Shown here one piece after another: positions 57,478 through 64,000 of a stretch of 64,000 nt of DNA. The notes under the pieces are model-generated. The model searched no databases. It saw only the letters and a program-made list of their open reading frames with translations, and was not told the origin of the DNA. This DNA comes from Takakia lepidozioides (taxonomy: Eukaryota; Streptophyta; Takakiopsida; Takakiales; Takakiaceae). Location: assembly GCA_030704615.1 (NCBI GenBank), contig CM060732.1, forward strand, positions 15,810,001 through 15,874,000, written 5' to 3'. Every line of letters starts with the position of its first letter. The first letter of the stretch is position 1. The translations under genes were made by a program, and so were the position numbers.

Positions 57478-58964
57478 TGCGCGATCGCGCGATCGCGCGT
57501 ATTTGGTCCACAATTTTCCCTCCAATAACGTAAAATCCGATTGTAAGCAACAACGAGATTGCTAAGCATGGCGAACAGAATCCATATACATGACTTTGTT
57601 CTTTCAGTCATATAAGAGTATCCTGACATCTATTATCCCAAGAAAATTCTTCTGAGCTGTAGGAACATCAGAACCACGCGCGATCACACGTTATTGAGTT
57701 GAGGCACAGATGAACTAATTTCATCCCAATGCGAGAAGTCTAACGGAATGACTATTAAAGTACATTGAGAACATTGAGGATTATCTAGCTGGGATATTTA
57801 TTTATATTTAGAATAAGACTGAAACGAAGAAGTCAAATTCGCGCTATTGCGCAAGGTTCAATAATTGCATAATCCTTAAAATTGAAAACAATAAGTTTAC
57901 TGTCGTACTAATGAATGATTTCTTCGACCCCGTACAGTTTGGTATTAGCTACTGTTCGTTAGTTCTCCTGTAGGTGACGACTTGCACTGAATGAAGCACG
58001 CGCGATAGCGCGCGCACCTTTAAACCATTCTTGGACATCACATCTTCACTGTCTAATCTGAAAGAGTGCTCGACATAATCGATGAACAACCTAAACGATG
58101 TTGACGACAAGTAATATTTCAAATTGCCCTGGATTTTTGGATTGATATTTGGATACTATAGTATATTATTGTGTCCACACTGAACACCTCCGCCCATCAT
58201 ACATAAGAGTGACAATGCCACCACATATAGGAATTATCATACTTTGTGTGCATGGCAAGACAGATAAAGTGCGGCGGAAGATTTTAGTTGACATTGTATA
58301 ATGTGAACTAATGTCTTCCGAAACACTTTACAGTTTTGAGTGTGCACTCAGACATATCCTCATATGTGTCATCTAATCATCTGGGTATCAATGGTGTTGT
58401 TGTGGTCGATAGAATACAAGTACCAACTAAATGAAGCACGTGCGATCACGCGTGCTTCTTCACGACATTCTTTCGCATCACATCTTCAATTTCTCATCCA
58501 ATGCAGTTTACTATGGAGTCAAATTCGCGCGATTGCGCAAGGTTCAATCATTGCATAATCATTTTAATTGAAAACACTGAGTTTATTGTCCTACTAATGA
58601 ATGATTTCTTCGACCCAGTTTGGTATTAGCTACTGTTCGTTAGTGCTCCTGTAGGTGACGACTTTTACTGAATGAAGCATGCGCAATCGCGCGTGCTTTG
58701 TTCAGACCATTCCCTTGCTGAAAGTGCTTACTGGCCTCGCTCCAAGTCCTAACTAAACCATGTTTCACAATACTATCATTGAAATAAACACGGGCGATCG
58801 CGCGAGGTTTCTCTACGGCTTACGAAATCACTAGGAATCCCTATTTCGAGAGGCACGTAATGCAAATCATGGAAATAATGTGCATAACCGAATCGAGCCA
58901 AAAACACAGTTCGGTATCCAGAACTGTACATGGTAAAATGAGTTCACGCGCGATCGCGCGTGAA
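57478..58964. repeat. Palindrome family 2 cluster between genes B and C
   Basis: Nine copies at about 57478, 57675, 57838, 57996, 58437, 58524, 58677, 58789 and 58943. The core CGCGCGATCGCGCG has two end types: GCACGCG…CGCGTGC (self-complementary) and …CGCGAGGTTC or …GCGCAAGGTTCAAT. The 57478 copy is an overlapping double unit. Several have paired changes (GATCA/TGATC-like, GATAG) that partly keep the symmetry. Confidence 0.9.
57830..58720. repeat. Partial tandem duplication bounded by family 2 palindromes
   Basis: 57838-58015 and 58524-58696 are the same segment of about 175 bp: an AAGGTTCAAT-tailed palindrome, TACTAATGAATGATTTCTTC, GGTATTAGCTACTGTTCGTT, then ACTGAATGAAGCA and a GC-ended palindrome. 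Offset is about 683 bp. A third partial match to the right half begins at 58430. Confidence 0.88.
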
Positions 58965-59945
58965 TGGACTGTGTCATGGTACCTATACTGAGGCCTACAC
59001 CATAGGCTGCAAAACCTAAACAGTTGCCAGCTGTACCTACGAACCCTATGAAATCGAAATTTCTCATGTCTCGAATCCAGAGTCGTTCCTCAAGGAAAAC
59101 GTACATATCCCGAAATCTTCCACAATTCCCAATCCTTCTATCGACCATCCTACCTCTTTAACCTTGGAATCAATCCAAAAATCAAAACAACTAATCAAAA
59201 CAATCAAAACAAACAATCATTCGTTCAAACAATCAAACAATCAAACAAACAATCAATCAAGCATGCAACTTCTACATTCCTGCAATCTCTGCAGCCCACG
59301 GAAGAATCCCTCATTGCATGCACAAAGAAGACGGGAAATTTTTTTACTTGCTTGATGCCATTTCAGGCAAGGATCCTCCCTGCAGGGCTGGATGAGCTCT
59401 CTCACTTGGGTGCGCACAACAGCTTCCGGGATAGCGTACTCTTTTGTTTTGCCCTCCTTTCACTCTGTCACACTCCCCCGCACACGGTGAATTGCTCAAA
59501 CCCACACTCACTCCAACTCACGCTCCCTTGATCTCTCACTCTCTCGCTTCCTCGATCTCCACCTCTCTGCCTCTCTCGCTCAGTCGCTCTCTCTCGCACC
59601 TCTTCCTTGAGTCCAAAATTGAACAGGGGTTCCGCGTGTATCAGATGAATGCAAAAGGAGACTCCTTTCGGTCACTCCTCCTTATATGCCTTACCACCTG
59701 TGATCTCAACCGTCGGCGTTATGTCACATCCGACGGTTTGTGGCCTCGATGCATGGATGAATGAAAGGCGGGATGTTTCCCAACGGTTCGCTGAGGACCC
59801 CTAAATTTATGCAGGTACAATCAATGATGCGACATGACTGTCAGTAATGAATGGACTCCACTAGTTTGTCCAGAGCGTTACGGCGCGGCAATCCGACGCC
59901 TTCATAAAGTGAACACCCTGGAATTATTGCGGGTTCCCGTGACGG
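58965..59945. other. Spacer with simple repeats, no gene recognised
   Basis: Contains a CAAT/CAAA-rich tract at 59170-59270 and a CT-rich tract with CTCTCTCGCT words at 59530-59610. No convincing coding sequence on either strand. Confidence 0.5.
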
Positions 59946-59949
59946 CGCT

Positions 59950-60890
59950 CATCCATGAGGGTAGTTGAATCATCCACTAGGGCCGTCATCTCATCCAGTA
60001 TACCTGTCTTTCATCCACGAAGGCTCTTAATTTCATCCAATGATAAAATATTATTCATAGAATCAATAATGAGGTGTCGGGACGTGCATCTGGGATTTGA
60101 TCGGTCTCACGTTTTCTCTACCTACACCTCATCTACGGCCCCACGTTCATTGCGGCTACTTAATGTCACCTTGCCATAGATGGCCGCCGGCTCATCACAA
60201 TGGCCTTAAGAGGCGGCCACTTTCGTCGCCGACTATTCCTTCTCTTGTATCATTAATTCAACATTGGATTTGCTGCTTCTCTGGTGCTTTGGATGTCAGA
60301 TTCTAGATCTCGAATCAGTTAATTATTCGCATTGGACGCAATAACTTATGGACCCATTAATGTTCGGTGGATTTCAGACTCCTACTTGAATTTATGCTCT
60401 GGAGGACACATAATAGCCACTAGATTACACGAAAGAGCATATCCAGGGCGATAATTTGTCGATCTATGACACTCCAAACACACCTCTGTAATGTGAACAC
60501 GTCGACCTCATACTGTTTGACAATCCGTATAAGAGCCTGCCCTGTGCACGCATGCCATTTTTTCCCTCTCAGTTGCTTTGGCTCGCTGATCTTCAGGACT
60601 GTCTGTTTTACGTTCATTCTTCCCTTTATACTCCTGTCAATATTGAGAGCCTCTCCACTTCATCTGGGTTTCTCTTCTGTCTCTCTGCTCCTCTGTTCCC
60701 ATCCACTGTCTGCAAAGATTTTACATACACACCCGACCGTTTTATGTACTTCGAATGATCACTCGCACTACAGCTGTTTCGTTCATCCATGTTTTCATTT
60801 ATTCATCCATTTTATTACTTGTCATCCGAAACTCGTCTACCATTATTCATCCATCCTTCATTTCATCCATCTGAACCACACGCGAACGCC
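59950..60890. repeat. TCATCCA-rich region upstream of gene C
   Basis: Clusters of TCATCCA at 59950-60040 and 60780-60880, resembling those at 54415-54555. The part between them holds no recognised gene. Confidence 0.5.
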
Positions 60891-61077
60891 CATCGATGTG
60901 GTTCTATTTATGTTATGGAGTCGTAGATAATGTTGTGCATTCGGGTCGTAGCTTTAGCAGATCCTTTAATTTTCTACAAATTTCTGTTTCAACCAATAGA
61001 GACCTACGTTGTACATTCTAGTACATTATCCGAGAGTCCAAGTTCTATTTTCAATTTCCAAATCATTATAACCCTAA

Positions 61078-61242
61078 ACGCGGGCGATCGCGCGAGGTTC
61101 CGTTTCATCTTCATCCTCAGTTTTTCTAAACAAACTTCAGTAACTTATTGTTTCACTCTTTCTTAGTGTCCATCGATATAGTGCCGAATCACTAAACACC
61201 AGAATCTCTACTGTAGGATACACGCGCAATCGCGCGAGGTTC
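61078..61242. repeat. Palindrome family 2, two copies upstream of gene C
   Basis: Copies at 61078-61101 (CGGGCGATCGCGCGAGGTTC) and 61220-61242 (CACGCGCAATCGCGCGAGGT), both AGGTTC-tailed, within 250 bp of the gene C start codon. Confidence 0.85.
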
Positions 61243-61322
61243 GTGGAAATGTCGTTGTTCCAAACTGGTCAACAAGTTTTCCTCACTCTTCAGGGCTCGA
61301 CCTCTATCGTCGCAACAACATA

Positions 61323-63060
61323 ATGTCTCAACGTGACTGGTTGCGGAAGTTGCCATGGACGACAGCTAAACGGTTCCACAATATCTGTTGTTATAGTGTC
61401 TTGCGATCCGGCCATTCTTCTGTGTCGTTGCCATATCCGCACATGGATGCGGACTCTTTGGGAGAAGCAATTGGAACACCTGTCGTTTGGGATGTGGTGC
61501 AAATTCAAAAAGATAATGGGACTGACACCAACACCAACAATGAGGTTCCTCGGTTCTCGGAGGTCGAATTGACATCTGCGACTGATTACCATCCAAAATT
61601 CAATGAACAAATTGAATCTGACATGTCAAGGCCGTCTCCGAATAACGATGTTGCTATGGGTAGAGACAGTTGGAGAAATAAATTGTGTATTCTCCTTGGA
61701 GATGAACAAAGTGCTTTGTACGAGGGCAGAATTCAAGCATGTCATCCTAACGAGGTGATACTTTGTGAGAAAGTTGGAGAACATCACGTCAGGGCGCTCG
61801 TTACAAGGATTTTGAATGGCGGTTCGACCAATCTCATGTGTCTCGTGAACTGGCCATTGACGCAGACTCGGTTGATTGATAGTGGCAGGACATTGTCACA
61901 TGAGCTTCATAGGTTCATCAATAGCCGGGAACAAACAGATAGTGGTCACAACGAGATAAGTGTGAAAAAAGCAGCATACCGACATTTCAACAGACCAAAA
62001 AAAAATCCGAAAAAAGACAATTCCAAAAAGATAAATACTCGCCTCTCTCTGCAGGCAGTTCGAGAAGTCAGCAGCAAACAATGTTGTAATTTACAGTGTT
62101 GCCAATATTTCGACTGGAGAAAAACACTCGTTATCCGGAACGCTTATTGGGGATCCTCTTACGACGAACGGAGAGAGCTCGGTTTTGATGTTCCCAAAAG
62201 ACTTCATCAAATCGACGGGGTTTCGACAAAGGCCTACATAACCATTGAGGGCGTTGATGTGTGTGAGACAGCTTGGTGGACAATTCACGGAATCGGTCGT
62301 TCAACCTACATGGAATACAAAAAACTAAGCAGAGAGGGTGTGGTTATATCGTTGCACGGGAATTCCAGAGTGAAACGGCCCCGTCCACAAACTCGTCAAG
62401 CTGAAGGAAACTTAATGTCGATTATAAACGGAAATTCCGATCTCATGCCTCATAAGACCCATTGTATTGGAGACGGGCGGAGAGATACTCTTCGAGTTCT
62501 GCCACCTGAACTAAACTGGAAAAAAATTCGTGAGGAGTGTAATGAGGTCAGTTCTTCTTCTTTTTACCACTTTCCGAATTCTATATTTTTTGGGACCTTC
62601 CCTGTTTTGCTTCTACGCAATGTATCAGACCTCTCACTATCAAAGCTCGGGCGATTGCACGAGGTTCATTTCCCCCTGTCTATCTTGCAGACGAATAAAA
62701 TATGTGGGTTGAAGCCTATATCCCAAGCAGCCGTCAACAGAATCAGACAACGGATTTTTCCCAATGTCGAGGTTAGAAAAAGTGGTAGCACGTTTGCCAA
62801 ATGCACAGACTGTGAGATGCTCAAAGACCTAATCAAGAAGTCGGTCAAACGTAGCGATGAGCAGGCCTCGCACAAGAAAGCACTTGAAAAGCACCTCAGG
62901 CTTCAGGAATCTTGCAGGGGACTCTATCACAGCTAGAGGAATGAGTTAGCTATGATGCCGTCCGCGTTCCTCTGTATCATTCATGACAAGATGGATCATC
63001 GGAAAACAACTATTCCAAGGTTGCAGACGACGAACAAGATGGACTCCGGCTTAGGTCAGC
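61323..63060 (+). pseudogene. Gene C: transposase-like protein, cut by a retrotransposon
   Basis: Starts MSQRDWLRKLPW and reads open to TAG at 62934-62936, then continues in frame to the LTR at 63061. The middle has CCNLQCCQYFDWRKTL, NAYWGSSYDERRELGF and WWTIHGIGRSTYMEY. An intron at 62547-62690 (144 bp, GAG|GTCAGT…TTGCAG|ACG) carries a family 2 palindrome. After it come FAKCTDCEMLKDLI and, beyond the stop, AFLCIIHDKMDHRKTTIPRL. The order of a cysteine-rich part, a CxxC-EMLK segment and a following D-x-M-D-x-x-K-T-x-x-P motif resembles a widespread eukaryotic transposase-like family seen in oomycetes and algae (recalled, not searched). The third domain and C-terminus are missing, displaced by the insertion. 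Confidence 0.55.
62648..62667. repeat. Palindrome family 2 copy in the gene C intron
   Basis: CGGGCGATTGCACGAGGTTC, near the 3' end of the 144-bp intron. Confidence 0.8.
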
Positions 63061-63681
63061 TGTCGAGCGGCTTTTACTCACCCATCCCTTCGCTATCCGA
63101 GGTGGGAACTCCAAGATAGAAGAGTTGGAAATCTCTAAGCACTCAGCCCGCTCAGAACAATCAGTCATGACCTACAGCTAGTGTATCATGGGGGTGTTTC
63201 CTATTTGTACTCCTTCCCACATTCATGTTAGCGAGTTACCTTACTATCTGCAATTAAGTATCAGTTTGCTTCATAATTCTATCAAGTTCCATCCATTCAT
63301 TCCACAGCTTCACTCAGGTCTCTCTACACAGTGTGAGTATGAAGTATGTATCAGATTAATATCTATCAAGTATCAGGCTGAAGCCATGGTGTCTCTAATC
63401 TACTCTACATTACAATTCTACAGCTTGCATTCATCAAGTAACAACAGATCGTCACTTCTCCTACTCCGTGGTCTTCATCTTTCCACTCAGAGATGTGCTC
63501 TCCCCCCTATTTCCCAAGCCCTGATGCCAGAAGTCCCCCACCAAGAAGTGATCCCCCAAGAAGCGATCCCCCAGATGTCCCCGATTCTCGCTTTATCTAT
63601 TTACAAGCCGTTCTAACCGCTTTTCTAACTAACCGTTATCTCTGTAGTACACGTTCCTTTTTCAGATGTCGTTTCCCCACA
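63061..63681 (-). repeat. LTR of the inverted gypsy relative
   Basis: Aligned with 30530-31154: a long block around TCAGATTAATATCTATCAAG and GGTCATGACTGATTGTT is nearly identical, while the 5' part of the LTR is more diverged with small indels. The two elements are therefore related but separate insertions, not two LTRs of one element. Confidence 0.82.
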
Positions 63682-63699
63682 GTCATTCCCTGCCAATGG

Positions 63700-63955
63700 T
63701 AACTGTTCCCCAGCTGTGCCGAGCTGTGACTGGCTGTATCAGGCTGTGGCGGGCTGTGACTGGCTGTATCGGGCTGTGTAGGGCTATGCGAAGCTGTGGC
63801 GGCTGTGTCGGGCTGTGACTGGTTGTGTCGGACTATGATGGACTGTGTCGGGCTGTGTCGGCTGTGACGGGCTGTGTTGGCTGTGACAGGCTGTGTTGGA
63901 CTGTGACGGGCTGTGACGGCTGTGTCGGGCTATGATGGACTGTGTCGGTCTTGTA
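63700..63955. repeat. CACAGCC-type tandem array in the inverted element
   Basis: On the plus strand GGCTGTGACTGGCTGTGTCGG-like words (about 10-11 bp period, up to 20-22 bp higher units), the reverse complement of the arrays at 26010 and 30350. Confidence 0.88.
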
Positions 63956-64000
63956 AGCTACACCCATAGCTGGTCAATCACTTTATACCTGGGTAGTGTA

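Larger units (their letters stand above)
63061..64000 (-). mobile_element. Inverted relative of the 30.5-kb gypsy element, continuing past the window
   Basis: Its 3' LTR (63061-63681) is clearly similar to 30530-31154 in opposite orientation, followed by the CACAGCC-type array in the expected internal position. The LTR terminus TGTCGAGCGG at 63061 abuts gene C coding sequence. The five bases before it (TCAGC) would be the target duplication, but the other end is outside the window. Confidence 0.82.

Noticed and set aside
57478-58964. Cyanobacterial contamination suggested by GCGATCGC (HIP1-like) repeats
   Set aside because: The motif is embedded in AT-rich, intron-containing sequence and in longer 20-24 bp palindromes with an AGGTTC tail; the neighbours are eukaryotic genes and transposons.
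30530-63681. The two related LTRs as ends of one giant element
   Set aside because: They are in inverted orientation and diverged in their 5' parts, each with its own internal array. They are two separate insertions.

Overview
The window looks like a repeat-rich streptophyte (land plant or charophyte) nuclear genome. The evidence is one many-exon cellular gene with spliceosomal introns whose protein matches the plant form of La-related protein 1, followed by about 50 kb of nested retrotransposons and DNA transposons. A charophycean alga such as Chara would fit the density and the types of elements, but the sequence alone does not prove this.

Layout. (1) 1-13.3 kb: LARP1 on the minus strand, about 15 exons, with phases that join cleanly from the La motif to the C-terminal DM15 repeats. 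(2) 13.9-14.7 kb: a 772-bp non-autonomous hAT element with a perfect 8-bp target duplication. (3) 15.2-23.0 kb: a nearly intact chromodomain Ty3/gypsy retrotransposon (minus strand, LTRs about 99% identical, TSD ATAAT, one in-frame stop) inserted into a decayed ORF whose halves can be read through the empty site. (4) 23.0-31.2 kb: a second, 5'-truncated gypsy element (plus strand). It has frameshifted RT, RNase H and integrase, then about 4 kb of extra coiled-coil ORFs between pol and the 3' LTR, bracketed by CACAGCC-type tandem arrays. The same array plus LTR returns in inverted orientation at the right edge (63.06-64 kb). (5) 31.4-33.5 kb: a LINE reverse-transcriptase remnant, a proline-rich ORF and degenerate repeats.

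(6) 33.5-63 kb: an accessory block with five decayed multi-exon genes: D (NIF/FCP1-type HAD domain, minus), a MULE/SWIM transposase (minus), A (ParB-like motif plus beta-class N4/N6 DNA-methyltransferase-like C-terminus, plus), B (RNA polymerase II CTD-like heptads plus a second methyltransferase-like motif, minus) and C (transposase-like, plus). The MULE gene and gene A are divergent, and a 4,032-bp hAT (TSD GACGGAAC) sits in their shared upstream region. A 4,646-bp CACTA element (TSD ATG) carrying a tandem PPR-like repeat splits the first exon of A. C is cut by the inverted retrotransposon.

The most unusual signal is two families of GATC-containing palindromes found only in this block. The first (core GATGATCGGTACCGATCATC, 17 copies) lies exclusively in introns of gene A. 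The second (core CGCGCGATCGCGCG, often followed by AGGTTC, about 15 copies) lies in introns, spacers and one exon of genes B, C and D. A multigene mobile or domesticated cassette with its own palindromic sites next to ParB/methyltransferase-like genes is the best candidate here for an undescribed system. Its function is inferred, and every gene in it carries inactivating damage.
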